A stretch of 22,297 bases of DNA from Pelargonium nanum (GCA_036897485.1 JAYMTF010001601.1:1-22297); one strand, 5' to 3'; positions 1 to 9,828 are shown, counted from the stretch's first letter. The notes: generated from the letters alone by a model not told the origin. Numbers and translations: made by a program.

Positions 1-923
1 TGGTAAGGCAAGATTGAGTATTCATATGGTAGCTAGGCTATTAATCAATTCTTAATAGGTAAGTTCCTTAACAAGAAAGGAATAAATATCCATATAATAT
101 TGTTTACAACAAGGAAGAGATAATTAAAAAATAAAAGAATACTGCTGCTTGTTGTATCTATTTATTTTGTTTTAAGTTTTTTTTTAAAGGTGTTTTAATT
201 TTTTATAAATAAATAGTAATATATTTAATATAATTATTACTAGAAATTATATACAATTGACTAAACCAAGACATATGAAAGATAAGAAATCTAATAAATT
301 TGTGAGATAGAACAACCTAAATCTATAATTTGAGCGAACCAATTTTTACAACTTGAGACTCCTTTCCCTCTTAGTTAGATCACAATTTATAAACAACAAT
401 ACCTTTCATTATTTTATCAAACAACAATTATGCACTATTTTACCTAGAAATCTACCTATATTTCTCACATGCTAGTCCATATGTCCAGCCTGAACGACAA
501 TATAGAATAGAAAGCAAGTTGATACAATATATTTAACAAACAAATTGAATGCATTACTCACTAGCTAATCAAGCAACCCCAACCATTTATTAATTTATAA
601 TTAAACACCTACATCAAGTAATATAGGTGCAAATGCAAGAATAGAGCCAGCCACAGGTAAATAATAGGAAGCCTGGACAATAGGATGTGAGTCGCTACGA
701 GATGAGGGTTAATAACTCAGCCAATACAGTATATAAATTCCAACAGTTCAATTTCTTGTTTGAATTATTAAAGCCTGTCACAAGTTAACTGCACCATGGA
801 ACAATTCATTCCCCACTAGAAAGAATGAAAGATGACATGAAAGCTCATCAAATTTAAGGAACAATAAAAGGAGTGTCAAATTAAAAACTTCATGGTCCAT
901 CTCTGCTCTTCTATGCTCTGCTC
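1..923. other. AT-rich region downstream of RAR1
   Basis: No gene, RNA or complete transposon is recognisable here. The DNA is AT-rich with stop codons in all frames. The part next to 923 must include the 3' untranslated region and poly(A) site of the minus-strand RAR1 gene, but I cannot place the cleavage site. Confidence 0.5.
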
Positions 924-3900
924 TTACACTGTTGGATCAGCATTGTGCCATCCAGAGGCACAAGGCGGAATGCTCATGAACTCATCAAATTCCTTTACAT
1001 GGGTATCACAGCATTTCCACTGCAACATTTTAGCATAACAAAAATTAGTGACGAGTCTACAGAACTACCCCCATAGCATTTTTTTTCTTTCTAAAATAAG
1101 TTAGTTAAACACCAATTGAGTTTTTTTACAAAACAAAGACAGGTGGGGGAAACCGGGAAAGTCAGGCACACGAGTTTATCATTAAGTTTTGTAAAAAAAA
1201 GTCAAATGAGAAATTTGAAACGGATGGGAGTGATATATAGGAAACACAAGGATAGAGACTGAATGACAAAGTGCAGCAAACTGAGACAGAGTATATAGGG
1301 TACCCCTCTATTTCGGTCATGGAAAACAGCAGGCCCTGGATGATAATTGCATGCAGTCTCGTGATTATCCTTCTCTTTGAAGGATTTACCGCACCCCTTG
1401 TTTCTGCAAATTTGGGGCTCATTTATGTCAACTATCTTCTTTGGTGGGAGGGGAGAGACCTCAACATTAGCAATGCTTTCAGCAGGAGTAGCTGCAGCTT
1501 GAGGTTTTGGATTCATATCTCTGGCTTGTGAACCTACACATACAGACCCTGCCTCAGCTGACAAAGCAATAAAGAACTCCGACATCAATGTATAAGACAA
1601 GCAGCACTAGAAGCATGAAACCAACTTCAGAAATCAAACTATGATGTGGTAGAAAAAGAAGAGAACATCAAATTGACTTCCTCTAATGGCACTTGCGACG
1701 GGTATTACAGAGAAAATGATAAGAAAAGTTCTCAAAATAATAAAATATTCATCACTTATATTTACACTATTAGTTCTTTAGACAGTTTCAAAAAAAAAAA
1801 CTATTAGTTCTTTAGACTGCTATTTTGTTTCTTTTGTAACTTGTTTTCTGCCTAGGTGAGCTAACAATGTCTGAAGGCTATGATTAGAGTTCATTTTTTT
1901 CAAAGTGATCCTGTCTAAGAAGCAATTAATACATAATATACACTTGGCACATCATACTTTCAATTTGTTGTTCTAACTTTAAAGATTAGCTCTCTATTTA
2001 TGATCTTCAATATGGATATTGTGAAAAAACAGTAAACTTTTTAATGCTTTGTGTGTGTAAACCATTCGGTATCCTGATCACCACATTGGGCGCCGACTAA
2101 ATCGCGATTCGAGTCGGGTAGGACCATAAGGGCGGAAAATCTATCCCTGCCAAGTTTTAACGAAGCTGCATTCCAGGGTCTCAAACTTGAGACCCCAGGT
2201 TAAGCTAGAACAACTTATTGCCAAATGATCCACGCACTCAGTGGTTTAAATGCTTTGATTTCTGATAAAAAGAGAGATTGATAAACCAAAACTGAATGAG
2301 TTCCTTTGTAGGATGGAAAACCAATAATTCATTATAACCGGAAAAAGAAAGAAGTAAAAGGATTAACCATAGTACACAAAAGGTTTAAAGTTAATATATC
2401 CTTTAAGCTAGAGGATAGAATCAAAGTACCATGACCCGAGCAAAAGAAACCCTGACGACACCTAGGGCAAGACTCTTTGAGTGATGAATCAGTTCCACCA
2501 GGCGTCACTGGGGTCGGAATTGGCTTCTTTGGAGCTGCCTTTGTTAACACTGGTTTCTCAATTGTGTGTTTACCTGTCTTACATCTTCATTAATAGAAGA
2601 AATCTTTGAGCAACTACTGACAGACAAGTAAAAATAGATTTTACAGAAGTAGTCACAACCAAGCGGGATCATTCATGCACGTAAAATAAAATTATCACTA
2701 ACATAGGGCTAATAAACTATAAAATGAACATTAAACTATCATAGCAGGAGTACATTGTAATAAAGATGGGCAAGCTCATACTATATTAAACATTAACTGT
2801 ATAAAACTCATGCAACCACATAGCTACCGTTTGAGAATACTTTATTTGACAAATAATACCAGGTAAAACATAATGGAAGCATAACCAATCATCAGAGCAG
2901 TATACCATCAATTTACTATGACCAAATATCACTTCTTCAAACATCAGTAGGAACTCACAGAACTATTACTTCCATTGTTATGACATGTAGACAAAAATCA
3001 TATTGAAAATTTGAAATTATCTAATAGGAATAGAAGCAAGCTTCCAACATAAACATTAATTCCAAACAAATAATAAAAGCAGAGCTTACCCTGGTATTTC
3101 CAGAAATAGGCTGAAATCATGACTTTTTTTCTTGCAACAGCTCCACTCTTTCATCCCATCATGAAATATAGGCTGAAAATTAGCAGTCATCCTTGAGTTA
3201 AGATTTGAGCCACAAAACAAATGATATAGACAGAATCTTGATGGAAAAGATTAGGTTTTCTACAAAACTAAACAGAAGACAGAGACTTACACCCTGTAAA
3301 AGTAAATGTTCCCGCAGAATGATATCAATCCAGCGCATGCAAAAAAAGAAAATTAATCAGTAGGATTCATAAAATATAAATACATTTCTACAATTTAAGG
3401 TTTAAAAAAAATCAAAGATTGCTAGAAATTATTTTCAGAATGACATGCAATATTAGGAACTTATAAGACCCGCCAATTGACCCATAAATGAGCAGGTTTA
3501 GGCCGCATAAATACTACCCGAATATTTATCAGTTCAGGTTCAGTGAGAGAATTAAAAAGTTTGTCTTTATAGTTCTCTAGGTGTGGACCTGGAGTTGATT
3601 GTAGAGTTGCTTGCTCCTTAAATAATGGAATGAAGATGGCACTTGTATCATCAATTGTTTACTGAACAAGTTAACATGGGGCAATGTCATATTGTCCCCA
3701 TAAGCCACATTAGCAATCGTCTTCCTACTTCCTTGAACTACGACTTTTGATAATATTGACAAATTACTAATAGTTCATTGGAATCTCGTGAAGATAAAAT
3801 AGGCACTAGTATCATCATCGTAGTTCAATTTTAGTAGATTCTTTTTATTTATTTATTAAGAAATTTAAAATTTATCAGATAAATTAGAATGGTCTAGTAT

Positions 3901-5465
3901 GTGGCTTGCACTAATTTTTTTAACTTAAAACAAACTTTAGTAGTTCGATGTTACTGTAATTCACCTGCTTATTTGTTTATAAGGACATATGTTTGGTATA
4001 ACTTCTGTAACAGGTTTTAGAGTGGTATAGATCATGTACATGATATTGCGTTAGTCTTTATTTTTATCCTAGTAGTTGATTCTCATTTCAGTTTAATGTC
4101 CCAAAACAAGGTACAATAAAACAAATAAATGATCCTTTTTGGACATCATCTTTGAATATGTGTTCCAATAATCTAATCAAGGCATTGAACGTAAATGAAG
4201 CAGTGTGGAAAATTCCATGGCACGGTCCAAATTCCCAAACCCGGACCCGGACCGAACCACAGTGAGCAGACAACTTACAACCCGAACCACCTACAAGTCG
4301 GGTTGGGTCACCATGCTTCAACCCGAACCCAACCCGAGGCCTAAATTGTCAGCTCAAGTTATATGCACGGGTGTGTATTTATATAAAGAACATCTTAAAA
4401 AGACAATATCATTATTTCAGAGAATCCAATAATGGCTAACAATATAACCTTTTATTGTTAACACTTAACACAAAGAAGGGAACTTTATGTTGTAGTAGGC
4501 TCGTAGCGAGCTGTTGAAGTTTGAACTTTATCCTACGCAAGACTCAAAAGTATCAAGAATCAGCAAGATAAAGACTTGCCATGAGTCCAAAACTATTACT
4601 TATTAGTGACAGTTTAAAGATACTAATTGAATTATGTTTCCCTGTCCAGGAACTTCTATTTTATTCTTTCTATCTGCAGGCATGTGCAAATTAATGTATT
4701 TTTATCTCATTATTAATTCCTATCACCTTATATTATTGCCAGAGGCTACCCAATTGATATGGAATGCAGTCCTTGAAATTTACAAATTTTGATTGCATCT
4801 AGGCTCAGCTGATTGTTCTTAAACACAAAGAGCTTATATACTATTGGGAAAAGCTAATAAGTTCCACCCAAGCATTGGTCAGGGCACATTCATACTCAAA
4901 GTTGAACATAAAATTTTCTATTTTAGGAAAAGCAAAAACAATGAAGAATTAATAGATGCAACTTAACAGCAACTGCTCGCATGAATTTTACCATTCCCAA
5001 TTTTGTTTCTGGCTACGCACTAATACAACCATAAAAATCAACCAGACAAAAATTCAGTACTCATACCAACTCTAACAGCTACGCTTGGGTCGTAGATTCA
5101 TAACATGACTTTGATTTTAGGTTTCCCGAAAATCATGTTCACACAAAGAAGCACTTCCTTAGACTCAATATTGTTAGAATTGTCAAAAGTTCACAGCCAA
5201 AGACAGAAGATAAAAGGGCTGAAATTGAATCTCAGCTCTTCATAGTCAGTTCAAGTCCCTCCCTCAACTAGGAGCATCCAATAAAATAAGCAGACAAATT
5301 CAGATTGTTACCATCGATTTCCTGAATTAGTCAAAGAGAATTCAAAAGTAGAAAGATACATACCGAATCGTGATAGCGGCAGGAACCGTCGAGATTGTCT
5401 TCGTCGGTGAACATAGCGTCGCAGCCGATTCTCTGACATCGAAACCTACCTTCTGTTGCGGCCAT
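924..5465 (-). CDS. RAR1: RAR1, CHORD zinc-binding co-chaperone (six exons, 222 aa)
   Basis: RAR1 works with SGT1 and HSP90 in the cytosol and nucleus to stabilise NLR immune receptors (family knowledge). Exons on the minus strand: 5465-5364, 3293-3291, 3172-3090, 2584-2430, 1533-1304, 1019-924. They join in phase to 669 nt, 222 residues plus TAA; Arabidopsis RAR1 is about 226. CHORD-I spans about residues 10-69 with candidate zinc ligands C10, C15, C29, H32, H39, C47, C48, H53, C64, H69. The plant-specific CCCH motif follows (C102, C105, C111, H114). CHORD-II spans 157-216 (C157, C162, C176, H179, H186, C194, C195, H198, C211, H216). The start is the ATG opening [15 protein letters not shown], close before the first CHORD cysteine. 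The second exon is only 3 nt. No CS domain is present, as expected for plant RAR1. Identity is very secure. Confidence 0.96.
1766..1817 (+). repeat. Tiny poly(A) insertion flanked by 18-bp direct repeats
   Basis: The 18-mer ACTATTAGTTCTTTAGAC occurs at 1766-1783 and exactly again at 1800-1817. Between the copies lie 16 bp, AGTTTC followed by ten A. A target duplication around a poly(A) tail is the signature of LINE-type retroposition, so this may be an extremely 5'-truncated retroposon. A replication or end-joining duplication with filler is an alternative. It lies in RAR1 intron 4. Confidence 0.6.
2043..2257 (-). mobile_element. Decayed tRNA-derived SINE in RAR1 intron 4
   Basis: Read on the minus strand, 2248 to 2052 starts with a pol III A-box-like stretch (TGGATCATTTGG, near 2234-2223) and then a B-box-like stretch (AGTTTGAGACC). 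A tRNA-unrelated body follows, ending in an ACACACA-type tail. The 9-mer AATGCTTTG flanks it at 2043-2051 and 2249-2257, consistent with a target-site duplication. I recognise the body as a common plant SINE type, but the boxes carry substitutions, so this is an old copy rather than a tRNA gene. It has the same orientation as RAR1. Confidence 0.72.
3291..3293 (-). other. RAR1: 3-nt microexon of RAR1 encoding one glycine (Gly35)
   Basis: On the minus strand the sequence reads ttttacag|GGT|gtaagt, a good acceptor followed directly by a consensus donor. Exon 1 ends in phase 0 after ..YHDS and exon 3 starts in phase 0 with PIFHDG. Without GGT the product lacks the glycine of the CHORD H-x-x-G-P-x-F-H pattern. 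CHORD-II of the same protein has seven positions between its two histidines (H179 to H186); with GGT, CHORD-I has the same spacing (H32 to H39), and without it six. The flanking introns are 2,070 nt (3294-5363) and 118 nt (3173-3290). Confidence 0.85.
3294..5363 (-). other. RAR1: RAR1 intron 1, 2.07 kb
   Basis: This long AT-rich intron lies between exon 1 and the microexon. It has no recognisable coding fragment. The one GC-richer patch (about 4225-4345) holds imperfect CCCGAACC/CCGGACC motifs and a 10-bp perfect inverted repeat (4299-4308 and 4327-4336). Such motifs are common in plant DNA-transposon remnants, but I could not find element ends. Confidence 0.6.
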
Positions 5466-5659
5466 TCTCTCTGTACCGCGGACAAACAAAAAACCGAATA
5501 TGGGGAGACAATTATGTTGCGAAAAGAAAACTAGACTCGAAGAAGATCTATTACAAGCAGCCTCGGATGGGTTGGACTTGGATTTGAGTTGGAGATCGGA
5601 TGGAATGGAACTTTGAAGTTGGAAGCGCTCTTATTTGTACTATCGCGGTTTCTAGATCC

Positions 5660-5702
5660 CACGTGGCGTCGAGTCTTTTTTGGGCCCTATATTTCGTGGG
5701 CT
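5660..5702. promoter_or_regulatory. G-box and two site-II elements upstream of RAR1
   Basis: CACGTGGC at 5660-5667 is a G-box/ABRE-type core. TGGGCC at 5681-5686 and TGGGCT at 5697-5702 fit the TGGGCY site-II consensus bound by TCP factors. All lie about 195-240 bp upstream of the RAR1 ATG, a usual promoter position. Function is inferred from motif and place only. Confidence 0.45.
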
Positions 5703-6938
5703 TGCAGCTTGCTGCTCGGCCCGTATCACCAATATGTCTTGTTGAGTGATTATTGATTTATTGTTCTACAAAATCTAACCACCACTGACCACTCTAGCAT
5801 TCATCGTTATCGACCTCTATTAGTTTTGTAGGAAAATACTAATAGTATACCATAAAAAAAAATATTCATTATCACCACTCGTCCTTGGATGGATGTTGGA
5901 GAAAGATAATAGATTATAGCAATTGATAATACATGATGTTTCATGTTGATTCGGGGTTAACAAAACACTTCACACGTGTATTGTAATTCACGTTCTCTTG
6001 TTGTAGGAGTCATGAATGCAGTCTTTTACACTTGCAATATATTTTTTATATTGAGATTACAATTGATCACTTGAGCTTAAAAGCTACGGCCGTGCACATT
6101 ACAAAGGTAACACACCGTTAAGCAAAGTTAGCAAAATTTAGAGAGTACCATTGAATTTCACCTAAGAAGTGAAAATAACAATTTCTACCATTGTGAAATA
6201 GGGCGTGTGTATGTTAATTGTAGAGAGAAATTGAGAGCTTAGCGTGTGTAAATTACACAAACAAATATCAAAAGTAAAAAAAAAGTTTCATACCTCACAT
6301 CTTGAGGAACATTTATACTCACAAAATCAAGACGTGAGGGACAATGTATTGCATTGTGATTTAAAATTTGATGATGTTACGAGCTCAAATAATAATGTGG
6401 CATTGGAGCCGATTGATAACGTGTCAATGATATCATTGCGATCAAACAATAATGTCACAATTGTAGGAGCCTTGAAATGTTACGACTTTGGTGATCACCG
6501 ATAGTCCAAGTGTAAGGGTACTAGAGATTATCAATTTAGCATACCTCGCCTAAAAGATGGCCAAAAGACCAAATTGCTCAATATCATAATGACTTGGTTG
6601 ACCCGACATCCATGGTTTGGCTTGAAACACGTAAGACATAAATATAGAGACCTTGAGGAAGGGCTTGCAAGGTTGCGTGACCTCAGATGTAGGCTTAGGA
6701 GGTTTTGGCTTTAATCTACAGTAATCAAAGAAGCTCCTACAATCAATGTACAGGAAGACGGAGTAATGGATTGAGGAGGTGGATGCATTTTCCGCCACAC
6801 GATGTTCCACTCCGATAGGAGGCCAGGGAGCGTGCTCTCCACAACTTCAACAGACACCTACTATTCCATCTACTTTTTCATTCTACTTCACTCCAACTTT
6901 CTTTTCCCATAGAGCTTGCGACAGAGAGATCCTTATCA
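5703..6938. other. Intergenic region between divergent RAR1 and NEET
   Basis: RAR1 and NEET are transcribed away from each other, so this stretch and the RAR1-proximal motifs hold both promoters. An 86-codon open frame at 6244-6504 (plus) resembles no family I know and I do not call it a gene. The last ~60 bp before 6939 are pyrimidine-rich and probably the NEET 5' UTR. No complete transposon ends were found. Confidence 0.5.
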
Positions 6939-8637
6939 ATGGCGTCGATTGTGAGTGCTATTGGTTTTGCGCTTCCTTCCTTCACTTCAATGAGCAAAAG
7001 TAGTGGCACCAACAACACTGTCTCGTACTCATTTTCGTCTCCAAAACCCAGACGCGCCGTTGTGGTGGTTAGAGCCGAAGCTATAAACCCAGACATCAGG
7101 AAGAGCGAACCCAAAGTTGTGGACTCTGTTGTCATCACCGAGCTTTCTAAGCCCCTCACTCCCTACTGCAGGTAGCTTCATCACATTTATTCGCATCATC
7201 TAATAGTTATGTTATAGCACCGATCTTAATTTTCTTTTTTATTATTACAAATTTGAATGTTATAGCACAATTAACACCAAAATTAGAGATTAGTTATGCT
7301 AGATTTTTTGGGCTTTAATAGTGGGTTGATCTTGAACATATTTGGATGATTTAAGTAATCTCTTCCTGTGTGTACGCTGATTGCTCCTTGTCTGCAGGTT
7401 TTTACTATAAATTTATAATGAAAAGAGTCAAAAAGTTCCCTGTTCTAAGCCTGAACTGGGAATAAATTTACAATGAAATAGAACAATGTGTTGCTAACTT
7501 CACAAGCCAGAAGAGTACTTGTCCCCAATTAATGTATTGTGCTCTTACCTTCTTAGTGGAAGAGTAAATTATTGGAAGGATTATTTGGTACAATACAAGT
7601 AATATTTTTTATTTTCGGAGATTAATACGAGGATAGTAGCAAATGTTTTGGTATAATACATAGAACGGTATAGCAATTGTCTTTGAATTCGTTATATCAT
7701 GATTTTTGGTATAGCTGATTTTATAGCTTGGGAATATGGCAGAGCATTGTATTTGTTTGAATCCTTGAGTGTTATCTATGCATGTATTGTCATTACTGTG
7801 ATACGGGCGCATCGATATTAGCTTACATTGTACTACAGGGGACATAAATCTTTGATGATATACTGAAGTTAAGTTCACTTGTATATTTTCAAAAGACAAT
7901 AATTAGGGTTTATATTAGCTGTTGATAACCGGTTGGAGAACAAGGGGTGTAGTTTACGTAGTGAAGCTCAACACTTAGACTCCAGTGTGTAGTTTACATA
8001 GTGAAGCTCTCTTGTATAGAACAACATTACATTAGTTCTACCAGAAAAAAGAACTTAAGTGATGTCAAAATACATATACTTTTATAACTACTCAGATACT
8101 CTTTTATTCAAAAGTACCCAGGACTTTGTGTTACACCTGCTCTTCTTTACTTTGTTTACTAGATTTTCTCATGACAAATCTCCTAGCTGTATGTATGTAC
8201 TTACTGCATACTGCAGTTGCTAGACTGATAATTGCCACAGTTGTACCACAGTGGTAAATAATCAGTAACAACATAGGAAATTTCAATCGGTAAACATACT
8301 GTATCATTTCACAAGGCTATTTTGTTACCTTTTTCTCCTGATAGAATAAGGTTGTGATGCATATTATATAGTGCTAGTTTATGGTAGCAACGCCAATCCA
8401 TTTTGCAAATTTTCCAATGATTCGGCCTTACCTTACACTATCTCAAAGAAGCCCGATTTTGAGAATTTGTTATATATTTGCGCACCATGTAATATAATGT
8501 TAATAAATTTGATTTCTGTGGGTTTATCTTGGTGCAGATGCTGGAGGTCAGGGACTTTCCCTTTATGTGATGGCAGCCATGTAAAGCATAACAAAGAAAC
8601 AGGGGATAATGTTGGGCCTTTGCTATTGAAGAAATAG
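6939..8637 (+). CDS. NEET: NEET protein, plastid CDGSH iron-sulfur domain protein (two exons, 110 aa)
   Basis: Plant NEET binds a labile [2Fe-2S] cluster and takes part in cluster transfer and iron/ROS homeostasis, mainly in chloroplasts (family knowledge). Exons 6939-7171 and 8538-8637 join inside an Arg codon (AG|A). The 333-nt frame gives 110 residues; Arabidopsis NEET has 108. Residues 1 to about 45 are rich in Ser, Thr, Ala and basic residues with almost no acidic ones, like a transit peptide, ending near VVVVRAEA. The CDGSH motif C-x-C-x2-S-x3-P-x-C-D-G-S-H is complete: ligands C77, C79, C88 and H92, with P86. The intron falls between the first two ligand cysteines. The start is the first ATG after the pyrimidine-rich leader. 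There is no membrane anchor, unlike animal mitoNEET. Confidence 0.95.
7172..8537 (+). other. NEET: NEET intron, 1.37 kb
   Basis: The donor is gtagct and the acceptor ggtgcag. The intron is AT-rich and non-coding. It contains a near-exact 23-bp direct repeat at 7947-7969 and 7987-8009 (40-bp period), and a shorter one around 7408 and 7460. Nothing else was recognised. Confidence 0.75.
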
Positions 8638-8945
8638 TGACTTTAGTTATGCTGTTTTTATCTTGGTAGTCCTTTGTTGTGTTATTGAAACTTAAAGTTC
8701 TAAGTGGTCACCTAGCGAATGATATTTTCTTTGCCTTAGGGATGAATGTAATTGAGCTGTGGTTTCTTGTTGATGAATCAACATTGTTATATAAAAGCCT
8801 TTACGGAGGGAACATGAGTTTTGGGTTATCATAAAATCATGTTGTGTCCAAAACTAAATGTTTTGGTCCCTTGTGATGGAGTTGTTTATGTACGGGTGTT
8901 ATTCAAATGAAAGGTTCACCGGTGGAAAGTAAATGTGTGTTTATT
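8638..8945. other. NEET 3' flank
   Basis: This T-rich stretch follows the NEET stop codon and presumably holds its 3' UTR and poly(A) site. No gene or repeat is recognised before the plastid-like rRNA fragment. Confidence 0.5.
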
Positions 8946-9198
8946 CGGTGGAAACTACCGAGCTGGAGTACGTAGGGGTAGAGGGAATTTCCGGTGGAGC
9001 GGTGAAATGCGTTGAGATCGGAAAGAACACCAACAACGAAAGCACTCTGCTGGGCCGACACTGACACTCAGAGACCAAAGTTAGGGGAGTGAATGAGATT
9101 AGATACCCCAGTTGTCCTCGCCGTAAATGATTGATACCAGGCGTTGTGCGTTTATTGACCCGTGCAGTGTTGTAGCTAACGCGTTAAGTATCCCGCCT
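8946..9198 (+). pseudogene. rrn16: Nuclear fragment of the plastid 16S rRNA gene (NUPT)
   Basis: About 253 bp match the central part of plastid 16S rRNA in sense orientation. Landmarks are CGGTGGAAACTACC, AATTTCCGGTGGAGCGGTGA, CTCTGCTGGGCCGACACTGA, the universal ATTAGATACCCCAG and GCTAACGCGTTAAGTATCCC. Both edges stop abruptly in unrelated AT-rich DNA. Compared with the conserved sequence as I remember it there are many substitutions, several of them C-to-T or G-to-A, plus small indels (for example in the 'gcgtttattgacc' segment). It is therefore an old non-functional insert and not an active rRNA gene. Confidence 0.93.
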
Positions 9199-9780
9199 TG
9201 GAACAAACTAACAAAACTTTTAGGATGTGTTTCATTATATGAATATAAAAGTGAATTCAGTTTCAAATTAAAATCCATTATTACGACTTATTCAACGTGT
9301 GATGATCACGGGGATTGAATTTAGAAATTTGTGATTTATATCTATCATACAAGGTTGATGTAACATTTACAAACTTAACATGGTGTTACATACTAACATC
9401 CATAAACTTAATATGCAAAATACTCGGCAAAAATCCAATTTTACGTGTAAAGTTTGATAATCCGCTAACATTAAAAATTTGTCAAAATTATGCATAATTA
9501 TTTATATGTAGTATAATGTTAAAAAAATACTTATTTTACAAACGATTTAGGTAAGAGATGGATCACCCGATCAAAGACTGAATAACAAAACTAAGAGAAA
9601 CATTAGAAAAACCCGAACAGATAGACAAAATGTCGTTAACGATCATAGCGAAACACTGGAATTACCTCTTCTTTACTTTTTTTTTTGGTAACATCCTCTT
9701 CTTTACTTTGAATACAAAGAAACATTCCAAATCTAACGGAAGTAACTAACTCCAAAATCTTGAAGCCATCCAACGGCTTA
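9199..9780. other. AT-rich region between the rRNA fragment and the helicase promoter
   Basis: No gene is supported. Open frames at 9127-9318 and 9315-9497 overlap the rRNA fragment or low-complexity DNA and have no family resemblance. The stretch holds a small poly(T) insertion flanked by direct repeats (listed separately). Confidence 0.5.
9665..9709 (-). repeat. Tiny poly(T) insertion flanked by 15-bp direct repeats
   Basis: CCTCTTCTTTACTTT lies at 9665-9679 and exactly again at 9695-9709. The 15 bp between are TTTTTTT followed by GGTAACAT. Read on the minus strand this is ATGTTACC plus an A tail, which resembles a minute 5'-truncated retroposon with its target duplication. It is the same design as the insertion at 1766-1817 but in the opposite orientation. 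Confidence 0.5.
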
Positions 9781-9820
9781 GATCAGTCCACTTCATCCCC
9801 TTCACGCAAATAAAACCCAG

Positions 9821-9828
9821 AACCCTAA
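9821..9828 (+). promoter_or_regulatory. Telo-box-like motif upstream of the RH7 helicase
   Basis: AACCCTAA, eight of the nine bases of the plant telo box, lies about 200 bp before the helicase ATG. It precedes a CT-rich leader (about 9829-9860). Telo boxes are frequent in promoters of ribosomal protein and ribosome-biogenesis genes, which suits a nucleolar helicase. Function is inferred from motif and position. Confidence 0.4.

Noticed and set aside
1162..1422. 86-codon open frame on the minus strand, and a plus-strand frame over 1271-1531
   Set aside because: They overlap RAR1 exon 5 in other frames or run into its intron and resemble no family.
2052..2248. Possible tRNA gene, because A-box and B-box-like motifs are present
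   Set aside because: No cloverleaf can be formed, and a tRNA-unrelated body with a tail and flanking duplication follows. A SINE explains it better.
4225..4340. Interstitial telomeric repeat
   Set aside because: The motifs are CCCGAACC and CCGGACC, not the plant telomere unit CCCTAAA, and they are not in tandem.
4205..4432. 75-codon frame rich in Pro, Arg and Thr
   Set aside because: It is translation of a CCCGAACC-type repeat patch inside an RAR1 intron.
6244..6504. 86-codon plus-strand frame as a possible gene or retroelement piece
   Set aside because: No recognisable domain and no supporting splice or promoter context; such a length is expected by chance.
8946..9198. Functional rRNA gene, or assembly/adapter contamination because of GATCGGAAAGAAC
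   Set aside because: The adapter-like string is native plastid 16S sequence. The fragment is truncated on both sides and carries many substitutions, as an old nuclear insert would.
9127..9318. 63-codon frame
   Set aside because: It starts inside the rRNA fragment and has no protein likeness.
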